Shown here: piece after piece, positions 44,701 to 55,000 of the stretch | Numbering within the stretch: position 1 is the first letter of the stretch | Layout of the letters: each line of letters begins with the position of its first letter | Source of the DNA: Nocardiopsis sp. JB363 | GTDB lineage: Bacteria; Actinomycetota; Actinomycetes; Streptosporangiales; Streptosporangiaceae | NCBI RefSeq assembly: GCF_900143625.1 | Contig: NZ_FRFF01000006.1 | Span: 1 to 64,000 of the forward strand | DNA length: 64,000 nt | Reading direction: 5' to 3' | Notes under the pieces: generated by a model | What the model saw: only the letters and a program-made list of their open reading frames with translations | Told to the model about the DNA's origin: nothing | The model's database searches: none | Translations under genes and position numbers: made by a program

Positions 44701-47700
44701 TCTCGCCCTCGACACTGTTGACGCCGACGCGTACGACCGGGTTGAAGGGCACCTGACCGCACTGGCCGCGGCGCGGCTCCAAGGCGTGCGCGACGTCGCC
44801 CCCGCGGCGCGGCGACACGTGGCTGCCCTGCGCGCGGTCACCGCAGAATTCGCCGCCGGGGGGACGGTCGCGGGGCCCGAGGACATGGATGTGCCCGCGG
44901 TGCCGCCGCTCGCATGCCGGCTCGATCTCGCCCGCGCCTGCGCGGAGCGCGTCGCCGAGTACGCGTCCGGAGCGCTCACCGCGCACGACGTCGTCTTCCC
45001 CGTGGGCGAACCGGACATGCTCGCGCGTTTCTACCACGAAGAGCCCTTCAACGACCGGGCGCAGCGCGTACTCGCCGACGAGGTCCTCCGGCTGGCGGAG
45101 GAGCGCCGACGGGAAGGCCGCCCGGCCCTGACGATCCTGGAGGTGGGGGCGGGCACCGGCAGCACCACGACGCACGTCGTCGAGCGGCTGCGCGACGCCG
45201 GACTGGGCGTCCGCTACCACGTCACTGATGTGTCCGACCGTCTGCTGGACCAGGCGAGGGACCGGATCGGGACGTACGGGGTGACCTACTCCCGGCTTGA
45301 CCTCGGCGCACCCGGCGACCTCGCCCGCTACGGGGAGGTCGACGTGGTCGTCGCGGGCAACGTGCTGCACGCGGTGCCCGACCTGGACGCAGTGCTCGGC
45401 CGCTTGCGCGCCCTCCTGAGGCCGGACGGGGTCTTGCTGCTGAGCGAACTCGTCCGCACCTCGGTGTTCCACACGATCGTCTTCGGCATGTTCGACGCCT
45501 GGTGGCCGGAGGGCGACGAGGCGCGCCGACAGCCGCACTCGCCGCTCTTGGACGCCGCCGCGTGGCGGGACCGGCTCGGTGCCGTCGGGTTCGGTCCGGT
45601 GCACGCGACCGGTATCGGACCGCGCGGTGGCCGGGCGGTACAGGCCGTCCTACTGGCCCTGAAAGGCCCGACGACGCCCCCACCGATACGCATCCCCTCG
45701 GGAGGAGACATGAAGGACGCCGAACCGGATCAGAGAGCGGATCCCGGCCGACGGGCCGATCCTCGGAGCGCCGGTGCGAGCGCCGGTCCCGACGTGCGGG
45801 CGTGGGTCCGGGGAACCATCGTGCGCGTCACGACGGACACGCTCGGGATGGCGGGGGACGAGTTCGCCACCGACACTCCGTTCGCGACGATCGGTGTGGA
45901 CTCGCTGGTGGGCGTCGAACTCGTCGGGGCGATCGGTGGCGAACTCGGGGTTCGGTTGAAGACGCTCGTGGTGTTCGACCATCCGACCGTCGATCGGCTC
46001 GCGGATCACATCGTTGACGTGCACGCTGATGAGCTTCGGCCTCCCGGGCGGGAACCAGCGGCCGCGTCGCCCGACCTCGCACCGGTGCACCCACAGGTGA
46101 CCATCGAGCCGCACACGGACGGAACTGTGTCCGCTCGCGCCGTCGTCTTCGACGCGCCTGGTGACGTCGGCGACCTGACCGTGCGCGGAATCGAGGTCCG
46201 ATCGCCCGGTGAGGGCGAGATCGAGGTGGTGGTCGCGGCGTTCCCGGTGAACTTCTCCGACGGCCTCGTCGCACGTGGCTTGTATCCGATGATGCCGGAC
46301 TTTCCTGTGGTGCCCGGGGTCGAGCTGTCGGGCACCGTGTCGCGTGTGGGCCCTGGTGTGGATACCTTCGCGCCGGGCGATGCCGTGCTCGCGCTCACCC
46401 CGCCGGAGATGGGCGGCCAGGCCACGTCGGTCATCGTCGACACCGACTTCGTGGTGCGCAAGCCCGCCGGAGTGTCGCACGAGGACGCCTGTGGGCTGCC
46501 CGCCGCCCACCTCGCGATGAGCCTCGCGCTCGACACCGCCGGGCTGCGCGCGGGCGAGACGGTGGTCATCACCGGTGCGGCCGGCAACAACGGTCTGGTC
46601 GCGGTCCAGTTGGCCCGCGGCCGCGATGCGCGGGTCATCGGGACCGCGGGCTCCCCGGCCAAGGTCGAGTACCTGCGCTCGCTCGGGGTCGAGGCGTTGA
46701 ACTACGCCGAGGACGACCTGCCCGCCAGGCTCCGGGAACTGACCGGTGGCGCGGAGACCGGGGCGGACGTCGTCATCAACACCCTCGGCGGCGAGGCGAT
46801 CCAGCAGGCCATGCGGCTCGTCGGCCCGGGAGGGCGCTACGTCGAGACGGCTGTTTTCGGGCTGCGCGCCACCGGACCGCTGGACTTGTCGGCTTTTGTC
46901 CACAACCAGTCGTTCCACAGCCTCAACGCCAAGAAGTACTTCCTCGACCACCCGAAGCGGCGCGCGGAGTACCTCGCACGCTTCGCCGACGACCTCGCCT
47001 CCGGCGCGGTCCGGGCCACCACTGCGGCCGTCTACGACTTCGCCGACGTGCGCGAGGCGTACCTGTACAAGCAGGACCGTGCGCTGATCGGCCGCGTGGT
47101 CGTGCGGATGGACGAGGCTCCCGCCGCGGCGGTGCCCGTTCCGGCGCGGGAATCCGCGGCGGCCGCCTTACCCGACACACGACGCGACGACATCGCCATC
47201 GTCGGCATGTCCGCGCGGTATGCGGGCGCGCGCGACCCCGACGAGCTATGGGAGCTGCTGGCTTCGGGCCGGGACGTGTGCACCACCGTTCCGGATGGAC
47301 GGTGGGACCGCGTCCGTTACGTCAGCGCCGACCGCGACCGGTTGGATACGACCTACTGCGACCACGGCTACTTCGTCGACGGCATCGACGAGTTCGATGC
47401 GTCGTTCTTCGGGATGTCCTCGCACGAGGCCGCGCAGACCGACCCGCAGCAGAGGGTCTTCCTCCAGGAGGCATGGAGGGCGTTGGAGGTCGCGGGCATG
47501 ACCCGGAGCCGGGCGCGCGCCGCGCGCGTGGGCGTCTTCGCAGGGGCGGGACCGAGCGGCTACGAGAAGCGCATGGACGCCACCGGAGCCGTGCGCCGGG
47601 CGCAGTCCTTCTGGGGCAATGACTCGTCCGTTCTCGCCTCCCGCATCTCCTACGTTCTGGACCTGTCCGGGCCCAGCGTATCGATCAACACCGCGTGCTC

Positions 47701-49030
47701 GTCGTCACTGGTCGCGATCCACACGGCCTGCCGGTCGATCGTGGACGGGGACTGCGACACGGCGCTGGCCGGAGGTGTCTTCCTCATGCTCGACCCGCAG
47801 TACCTCGTCGTGGCGTCCAACGGCGGGATGCTGGCGCCGGATGGCAGGTGCAAGACCTTCGCCGCCACCGCCGACGGGTTCGGTCCGGGGGAGGGAGCAG
47901 GGGTCGTCGTGCTCCGTCGCCTGTCCGACGCCCTGCGCGATGGCGACCACGTGTGGGGCGTCATCCGGGGGTCGGCGATCAACCAGGACGGCCGGACCAA
48001 CGGCATCACGGCCCCGAGCGGGACGGCGCAGACCGCCGTTGTGCGCGCCGCGCACGCCAGGGCGGGGGTCGATGCGCGCTCCATCGGCTACGTCGAGGCG
48101 CACGGCACCGGGACACGGCTCGGCGACCCGATCGAGATCGAGGCGCTGACCAACGCGTTCGGGGCGGGGCCGGACCACGGTTCGGCTGGTGGTACGGCAT
48201 CGGGCAGTGCTGCCCAGTGCCTGGTCGGGTCGGCCAAGACCGTCATCGGGCACACCGCCGCCGCAGCGGGCGTGGCCGGCGTCATCAAGGTGTGCCTGGC
48301 CTTTGACCGCGGAGAGGTTCCCGTGTCGCCGAACGGTGAGCCGGGCAACCCGCTCATCGATTTCGACGGCGGCCCGTTCCGCGTCGCGCGGGGCGAGCAG
48401 TGGCCGTCCGCAGGACCGCGACGGGCAGGGGTGAGCAGCTTCGGGTTCAGCGGCACGAACGCGCACGCGGTCCTAGAGGAGTCGGTCCCGCGCCCGGCAG
48501 TGGCCGGAGCGCCCGGACCATGGTTGTTCCCGGTCACCGCCGAGGAGCCGGACCTGCTCCGGGCCCGGCTGGACGCGCTGGCGGCGTGGCTGGGTGCGCG
48601 GGGAGGGCGGTACGTGCTCGCCGACATCGCGCACACCCTCCAGAGCCGTCGAGACCACGGGCCGGTGCGCTGTGCGGTCGGTGCGGGCTCGGTCGACGAA
48701 CTGGTCGCGGTGCTCGGCACCGTGGGTGAGGGGGAGGTGCGGATTCCCGCAGGGCTTGCCGGTGCCGAACCCGCGGTCCGGCGCTTCATCGCGGACGCGG
48801 ACGAACCCTGGCCCGAGGCCGAGCGGACCGAGGGTCAAGCGGTTCCGGTGCCCGCCCGGCCGCTGCGTCGGGAGCGGTACTGGTTCCCGGAGGACGCGCA
48901 GTGGCACCGCCACCGAGGCGGGGTCCCCGAGGAGGAACAGTCGGATCGCCTGGAGGTGCTGGTGGACCGGATGCTGGCCGGAGAGATCGACGAGGACGAG
49001 GTACTGAGCATGTTTGGGGACTTGCGGTGA
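41735..49030 (+). CDS. trans-AT polyketide synthase 2: [ACP-like]-DH-KR-cMT-ACP-ER / KS
   Basis: A 2431-residue PKS continuing the KS3 module. Residues 13-25 (VVPLSAMNEEALW) are the normal post-KS linker start. An ACP-like fold without a DS site follows (about 25-115), then the linker DVAFTLACGRD to SLPTYRF. DH (about 260-500): His276, Asp435 in LDAALQ. KR (about 745-960): TGGLGGIG, FVLDDAI. C-methyltransferase (about 1040-1290): LEVGAGTGSTT near 1136. ACP: Ser1390 (GVDSLVG). After the ACP comes an MDR-type enoylreductase (about 1452-1793) with GAAGNNGLVAVQLA. KS4 (1819-2250): Cys1988, HGTGT and GHTAAAAG present. The C-terminal 32 residues (LEVLVDRMLAGEIDEDEV) are a docking segment. GGAGGG lies 6 bases before ATG 41735, which overlaps the PKS1 stop. 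Confidence 0.94.
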   Translation: MKPTLRLAGTVRVVPLSAMNEEALWRRAEDLLAALQGSVGVPWEETARVLADDLGCAVADLPEDEPLVDLGVSPAALASLVHGVERAVAALGRGSLGRLTITDLRRALAGPVDRPEVALEDVAFTLACGRDPMPRRLAVVAGTVGQLRDRIAGWLAGRAPEGVHTGVAEAMEGAAPTSPEELAAFWARGGLVDWDAMFAGDPVRRLSLPTYRFAARRHWVEAPEGTPPVVNAPEILGKGGAVAADQPSEALVEKRPSGGAPARWVVAPGDAAVREHVVDGMPTLPGVVHLSRMYAAAQAYTTGLSEVREVVWVRTATVPQDGLGLAVSCVSEGAGVRTAITAGLGGPDAQAMLSEGTWSAPEAVAERRIDVTAALAACAETHDADDFYRALAARGLGYGPLYRGVRELHVAEDRVVAEFASERGVDEVLDPTVLDAALQSVAGLHLAETARSGGTVLPFALDRFTLRTGLPARGWIVTRRLGECYDLDITDQDGVVAAEVRGLRVRRRPDPATGARVAHATLATDGSAAGDASGPITALPRWVPAAKPSGPAARGGTALVIAGRGVSDSVVDELMARYSGTTALARPGTADVPSGPWEDVWFLIGAPGTPGTSGAGAGSASQTVVDAFRTVRALIDYGVLSAAVRFTVVLPDIFGIQGHIPEHPLAAGVLGLVRSLSREVHGPETRCVSVGGPLDDALLDRVAQEPPLESGHDVVLTSDGRHVRELIPIDLRSSDGSAFRDGGRYVITGGLGGIGFELARYLCRRHHARVVLTGRRAADTGVRERLAELDSLGGRVEYRAVDAADAPAMRALLTDLRRDGQLHGVVHSAFVLDDAILERQTKERFTAALRPKIDGTAHLLDALVGERPDFVLIMGSTQSFVGAPGQANYAAASTGMDALALWGRRALGLPVRVVHWSHWGSVGAVARPGYAASLGAAGWRPIETAEGMDLLERFLATDLPCLVGAKAEPSTLEMIGLRADSGRADSEELLALDTVDADAYDRVEGHLTALAAARLQGVRDVAPAARRHVAALRAVTAEFAAGGTVAGPEDMDVPAVPPLACRLDLARACAERVAEYASGALTAHDVVFPVGEPDMLARFYHEEPFNDRAQRVLADEVLRLAEERRREGRPALTILEVGAGTGSTTTHVVERLRDAGLGVRYHVTDVSDRLLDQARDRIGTYGVTYSRLDLGAPGDLARYGEVDVVVAGNVLHAVPDLDAVLGRLRALLRPDGVLLLSELVRTSVFHTIVFGMFDAWWPEGDEARRQPHSPLLDAAAWRDRLGAVGFGPVHATGIGPRGGRAVQAVLLALKGPTTPPPIRIPSGGDMKDAEPDQRADPGRRADPRSAGASAGPDVRAWVRGTIVRVTTDTLGMAGDEFATDTPFATIGVDSLVGVELVGAIGGELGVRLKTLVVFDHPTVDRLADHIVDVHADELRPPGREPAAASPDLAPVHPQVTIEPHTDGTVSARAVVFDAPGDVGDLTVRGIEVRSPGEGEIEVVVAAFPVNFSDGLVARGLYPMMPDFPVVPGVELSGTVSRVGPGVDTFAPGDAVLALTPPEMGGQATSVIVDTDFVVRKPAGVSHEDACGLPAAHLAMSLALDTAGLRAGETVVITGAAGNNGLVAVQLARGRDARVIGTAGSPAKVEYLRSLGVEALNYAEDDLPARLRELTGGAETGADVVINTLGGEAIQQAMRLVGPGGRYVETAVFGLRATGPLDLSAFVHNQSFHSLNAKKYFLDHPKRRAEYLARFADDLASGAVRATTAAVYDFADVREAYLYKQDRALIGRVVVRMDEAPAAAVPVPARESAAAALPDTRRDDIAIVGMSARYAGARDPDELWELLASGRDVCTTVPDGRWDRVRYVSADRDRLDTTYCDHGYFVDGIDEFDASFFGMSSHEAAQTDPQQRVFLQEAWRALEVAGMTRSRARAARVGVFAGAGPSGYEKRMDATGAVRRAQSFWGNDSSVLASRISYVLDLSGPSVSINTACSSSLVAIHTACRSIVDGDCDTALAGGVFLMLDPQYLVVASNGGMLAPDGRCKTFAATADGFGPGEGAGVVVLRRLSDALRDGDHVWGVIRGSAINQDGRTNGITAPSGTAQTAVVRAAHARAGVDARSIGYVEAHGTGTRLGDPIEIEALTNAFGAGPDHGSAGGTASGSAAQCLVGSAKTVIGHTAAAAGVAGVIKVCLAFDRGEVPVSPNGEPGNPLIDFDGGPFRVARGEQWPSAGPRRAGVSSFGFSGTNAHAVLEESVPRPAVAGAPGPWLFPVTAEEPDLLRARLDALAAWLGARGGRYVLADIAHTLQSRRDHGPVRCAVGAGSVDELVAVLGTVGEGEVRIPAGLAGAEPAVRRFIADADEPWPEAERTEGQAVPVPARPLRRERYWFPEDAQWHRHRGGVPEEEQSDRLEVLVDRMLAGEIDEDEVLSMFGDLR

Positions 49031-52000
49031 ACGAACCGGTGCGCACACGCGCTGTACTGGCGGCGTTGCGGGAGGGAAACCTTTCGCGCGAGGAAGGGCT
49101 GGCGCTCCTACGCCGGGCCCGGGAGTCCGGTGCGGAACCCGTGGAAGTACGAAAGCCCGACCCGGCCCCGACCGCATCGGAGCCCGCGGACAAAGGGGCG
49201 GCCGGTACAGCGCTGATGGAGGACACCGGGGTCGCCGAGGCCGTCGGGGCGCTCCTCACCGAGTGCATCGCCCGGCACACGGGTACCCCGGAGCAGCGGA
49301 TCGTCTCCGACGCCCCGTTCGAGCGCTACGGGTTCGACTCCGTCATGGCGATCGGTGTCGTCAACGACCTCGAACCCGTTTTCGGGCCGCAGCCGCCCAC
49401 CTTGCTCTTCGAGGTCCGCACTCTCGCCGAACTCGCAGCACACCTCATCACACGGCACCCGGAGGCGGCTTCCCGGCTCAGCCGGACCACAGCCACCTCC
49501 CAGGTCACGGTCCCCGCGCAGATCACGGCCGAACCCCTTCCGGCGACACCCCGACCCGCGTCGGTGGAGCGTCCGACAACCCCCAGGGCGGACGATCGCG
49601 GTGACCGGGAAATCGCTGTCGTCGGCATCAGTGGGCGTTTCCCCCAAGCGGACGACGTCGACACCTTCTGGGCCAACTTGCGCGACGCCCGGGACTGTAT
49701 CGAGGAGGTTCCGGCCGACCGCTGGGACCACTCCCGGGTGTTCGACCCGGAACCCGGTCGCGCGGGCCGGAGCTACAGCCGCTGGGGCGGCTTCCTCAGC
49801 GACGTCGACCGGTTCGACCACGCGTTCTTCCGCATCTCACCGCGCCAGGCCGCCTTCATGGATCCGCAGGAGCGGCTACTGCTCCAGGAGGTCTGGCACG
49901 CCCTGGAGGACGCGGGCACCTCCGCCGGATCGCTGGCCGGGCGGCGCGTCGGTGTCTATGTGGGGGTCATGTACTCCCAGTACCAGCTGTGGGGCATGGG
50001 CGGATCGCCCTACGAAGGCGACTACCTCGGCTCGTCGTACGCCTCCATTGCCAACCGCGTCTCGCACTACTTCGACTTGCGCGGGCCCAGCATCGCGCTG
50101 GACACGATGTGCTCCTCGTCGCTGACGGGGCTCCATCTCGCGACCGAGGCACTGCGAGCGGGCAGTATCGACGCGGCCGTCGTCGCTGGGGTCAACCTGA
50201 CTCTGCACCCCCGAAAGCATGTCGACCTCAGCCAAGGCCGGTTCGCCTCCACGGACGGCCGGTGCCGCGCCTTCGGCACGGGCGGCGACGGCTACGTGCC
50301 CGGCGAGGCCGTGGTCGCGACCCTGCTCAAGCGTCGCGAGGATGCCGAGCGCGACGGCGACCGGATCTGGGCGACCGTGCTCGGCAGTGCGGTCAGCCAT
50401 GGCGGTCGGACCAACGGCTACACCACGCCCAACCCCGACGACCAGGCGCGTGTGATGCGGGAAGCCATGGCCGATGCCGGGGTGGAGCCCGCCGACATCT
50501 CCTACATAGAGGCTCACGGCACCGGGACGATACTGGGGGACTCCATCGAGACCCGTTCACTCGGCGCGGTGCTCGCCGGGTCGGAGAAACGGCCGCGTAC
50601 CATGCCGTGCCCGGTCGGCGCGGTCAAGTCCAACGTCGGCCACTGCGAGGCGTCAGCGGGCATCGTTGGTCTGGTGAAGACCGTCTTGCAGCTGCGCCAC
50701 GGTGAGCTGGTGCCGTCGCTGCACTCGGAACGGCTCAACCCGGACCTCGACGTCCCCGACGACGTCCTGCGCATCCAGCAGGAGAACGAGGTGTGGCCGC
50801 GTACCGGAGACCGGTCGAGGCTGGCAGGGGTCAGCTCCTTCGGCGCAGGCGGCGCGAGCGCGCACGTGGTCGTCGCCGAGGCGCCGGCCGAACCCGTGCG
50901 CGACGACCCGCAGGACCGCGAGTACGCGCTGCCGCTCTCCGCCGGCTCCGAGGACTCGTTGCGGGCCACTGCGGCCGGCCTGCGCCGACACCTGCGCGAG
51001 CACCGGTCACGCCTCGACGACGTCGAGTTCACGCTCGTGCGTGGGCGGGAGCACCTGGAGTACCGGTGCGCGGTGGTCGCCTCCTCCGTCGAGGAGGCGG
51101 TCGAGCGGCTCGGCCGGGTCGAGGCGGCGGGGGCCGTCGACACCGGCGGCCACGGCGGTGCGCAGGAGACCTGGGTGCGCTCCTGGTGTGCCGGGGGCCC
51201 CGGGGTGGAGGCGCCGAACTGGGACCTGGCGGGCCGACCGGTCCGCCTGCCCGGCTACGTCTTCGCGCGCCATCGCCACTGGCCGGAGGCGGCGGACGCC
51301 GCGGTGGGCGGTCGGCGCGTGCGCGTGACACGTGAGACGTCCGTCAACGCGGACCACACCGTGTTGGGCGAGTGCGTGATGCCCGCGGCGGCGATGATCG
51401 AACTGGTGGGGTCGCTGGCTGGGGGAGACCCGGTCTTGGAGTCGTGCGCCTGGCCGGAACCCCTGCGGGTCCCGCAGGAGGGCGTCGAGGTCGACGTCGC
51501 CATCGACGGCAGTGCGTCCGAGGGGGTGTTCTCTGTGCGGACCGTCGACGGCGGCCGCCTCCTGTGCGAGGGGCGGTTGCGCGCGAGCGACGGCGCGCTC
51601 GCGAGGACGGAGCCCATCGATCCGGGTGCTTCCCGCTGGTCGGACGCGGAGGCGCATGACGGTGCCCAGTGCTACGACCACTTTTCCGCCCTCGGCCTGG
51701 ACTACGGGTCGGGTCTGCGGGTGATCGAGTCCGTGTGTACGGACGGTGCCGGCGTTCTGGGGGCTGTTCGGATCAAACCCGGTAGCTCGAACGCGGCGGC
51801 CCTCGACGGAGCGTTGCAGGCTCTTGTCGGGTTCGGCGCGCGGGCGGGTCGACTGCTGCTGCCGTTCGCGATCGGTCGGGTCGAGGTAGGCGACCGTCTG
51901 ACCTCGGCGCGGTGGGTCCACGCCGAGCGGACGGGTACGACGGAGCGTGGCGGCTCGACCTACGACATCCTGCTCGCAGACGCCGACGGCTTAGTCGTCG

Positions 52001-55000
52001 GCCGACTCGACGCCGTCACGGTGCTCCCCGTGCAGGTGACGAACCCCGACAGTGGACGTGCCGTCGCAACCTCGCACGCCGTGTCCGGCTCCGGCGCTTC
52101 ACCCGTCTCCGCTGTACCTGTCGCCACTGACGCCACTACAGCCACCGACGCCACTGTGGTGTCAGCCGACTCCCCAGCCACTGCAGCCACTCCAGCCTCA
52201 GGGACCTCTGCAGACTCCACCGACCCCGGAGGCGCCGTGCACCCGAGCCTGCGCTATCTCGCGTTCGACTGGACCGAGGAACCGAACCGCCCGGCCGCCA
52301 CGCCGCCCGGCAGGGTGCTACTGCTCGGCTCGGACGCCGGGGTGGCACGGGGCTTGGCCGCCGTGCTCACTGGGGCGGGTCGGCCCGGGGCGGTGTCGAT
52401 CGCTGTTCCCACGGAGGACGGCAGCGTCGAGGTCGACGGACGCCGGGTGGCTGGTCTCTCCGAGGCGGTCGACGCGGTTGGTTCGGACATCGACACGGTC
52501 GTTGATCTCATGGCTGCCTGGCCGTCGACCGGCGCCGGCTCGGCGGAGGAGGTCGGCCGGAGGGTCGCCGCCTTCGACACGGTTGTGCGCACCGCGGTCC
52601 GCCTCCTGCACGAGGGCCCGGTGCGGTACTTCGACGTCCGCTCGACCGATGACTCGGACTCGGCGGCCGGCGCGGCCGTCCACCGTGTCCTGGCAGTAGA
52701 GAATCCCGCCTACCGCGGCCATACCATCGTTACCGGGCCCGAACTGGGAGAACCTGGATCCGAGGCCTGGAACCGGGCCCTCGCCGACGTGCTGCTCGGC
52801 GGCCTTCCCGACAGTGCAGGGGCGGCCGGTGCGGTGCGCCTCGATGGCCGGACCCTGCACAGGCAGACCCTGCGCATGACCGCCGGGCCGGACACCGCAG
52901 ACCACGACACACATCCGCTGCGCCGGGGAGGCATCTGCCTCGTCACCGGCGGACTCGGCGGGGTCGGCCGCCAACTGGCCGTCCACCTGGCCCGTACCCG
53001 CGAGGCGCGGGTGGTCGTCGTGGGCCGCCGGGCGGCCGGGGTCGAGTCGGACGCGGTGCTCCAGGAGATCCGCGACGCTGGAGGCGCCGCGGTGTACGTC
53101 AGTGCCGACTGCTCGACCGAAAACGGAGCCCGCGTGGCCGTGGACGCGGCGACCGCCGCCTTCGGTGCCCTGCACGGGGTGTTCCACCTCGCGGGCGTGC
53201 TGCGCGACGGGTTCGCGGCGCGTAAGTCGGCCGATGCCATGGCCGCTGTGCTCGCCCCCAAGGTGTGGGGCGCGGTGTACCTCGACGAGGCCACGCGGGA
53301 CCTGCCGCTGGACTGCTGGGTCGTCTTCGGCTCGGCCAGCGCCTATGTCGGCGTCCCGGGCCAGATCGACTACGCGTGGGCGAACGCACAGATCACCGCC
53401 CTCACCGAGGAGCGCGCCACCGCCGTCCGGGCGGGCCAGCGCCAGGGTCGGACGCTCGTCGTGTCGTGGCCCTTGTGGACCGACGGCGGTATGACCGTGG
53501 ACGCCTCCGCCGCCGAGGTCCTGCGCACGCACCTGGGTTGGGATCCCCTGACCCCGCAGACCGGGCTGGCCGCGCTGGACGACATGCTCTGCGGCTCCGG
53601 CACGGTCCACCTCCCGGTCTACGGCGACCCGGCGGTGATCAAGGCGTGGGCGACGGACCACTGGGGCACCGCGCACGCCGCCGCGCCGGCGCCCGCGCCC
53701 GCCGCCATGAACCCGGAACCCTCTGAGCGGTCGGGATCGTCAGGCCAGGCGCCCGAGCGGGCGCCCGCTCGGTTCGTGGAACTCGTCGGCGGTATGGTCG
53801 CCGAGGAGCTCGGCATGCGGCCGTGGGAGCTGCGGCCGGAGGCCACGTTCGAGCGGCTCGGCCTCGAATCGGTCATGGCAATGAACCTCAGCCGTGCGCT
53901 CACCGACCGACTCGGTCAGGTTCCCGTCACCGTGTTCTTCGAGTACCGCGACGTTCGGGAGCTGTCCGACGGGCTCTGGCGCACGCACCGGGCCGCAGCG
54001 GCTTCCCTGGCGGACCCCGGCGGCGCACTGGGCGCTGGCGGCGTCCAGGAGGACGCCCGCACCGAGCCTGTCGCCCCGGCACCGGCCCTGACCCCGGCTC
54101 CGCCGTCGGCCCAGGAACCGCCCATGGCGTCCGAGCCGCCCTCCGTTCCGGAGCCGTCCCGGTCGTACGCGGTGGTCGCCCGCGGATCGGACGAACTCCG
54201 GCGGGACACCGAGGACCCGGTCGTCATCGTCGGGGTCAGTGGACGCTACCCCCAGGCCGATGACCTGGCGGAGTACTGGTCCGTGCTGCGCTCCGGCCGC
54301 GACTGCGTGACCGAGGTCCCGTCGGACCGCTGGGACCACGCCGCTCTGTTCGACCCGGCCGTGGGCACGGTGGGCCGGACCTACGCCAAGTGGGGCGGGT
54401 TCCTGCGCGAAATCGCCGGGTTCGACTGCCGCTTCTTCAACATCGCACCCGCCGAGGCGCGGCAGCTCGACCCCCAGGAACGCCAGTTCCTCCAGACGGC
54501 CTGGCACGCGGTCGAGGACTCCGGGCACTCCGTCGCCGAACTCGCCGGTTCGCGCACCGGCGTGTTCGCCGGGGTCATGCACGCCCATTACCAGATGTAC
54601 GGCGCCGAATCCCGGTACCGCGACTCCGGTTTCCTACCCTCCTCCCTGGGAGCCGGGGTGGCCAACCGAGTGTCCTACAGCCTCGACCTGCACGGACCGA
54701 GCATCACCGTGGACACGATGTGCTCGTCGTCGCTGACTGCCGTCCACCTCGCCTGCACGAGTATCCGGGCGGGCGAGTGCGACGTCGCACTCGCGGGCGG
54801 CGTCAACGTCATCTCGCACCCGTACCGCTACCTCCAGATGGCACAGGGGCGCTTTGCGTCTACTGACGGCCGCTGCCGCAGCTTCGGCGCGGGCGGCGAT
54901 GGTTACGTCCCAGGTGAGGGCGTCGGGGTCGTGGTGCTCAAGCGGCGCTCGGCCGCCCTACGCGACGGCGACCACGTGTACGGGGTCGTCCGCGGTGGCG

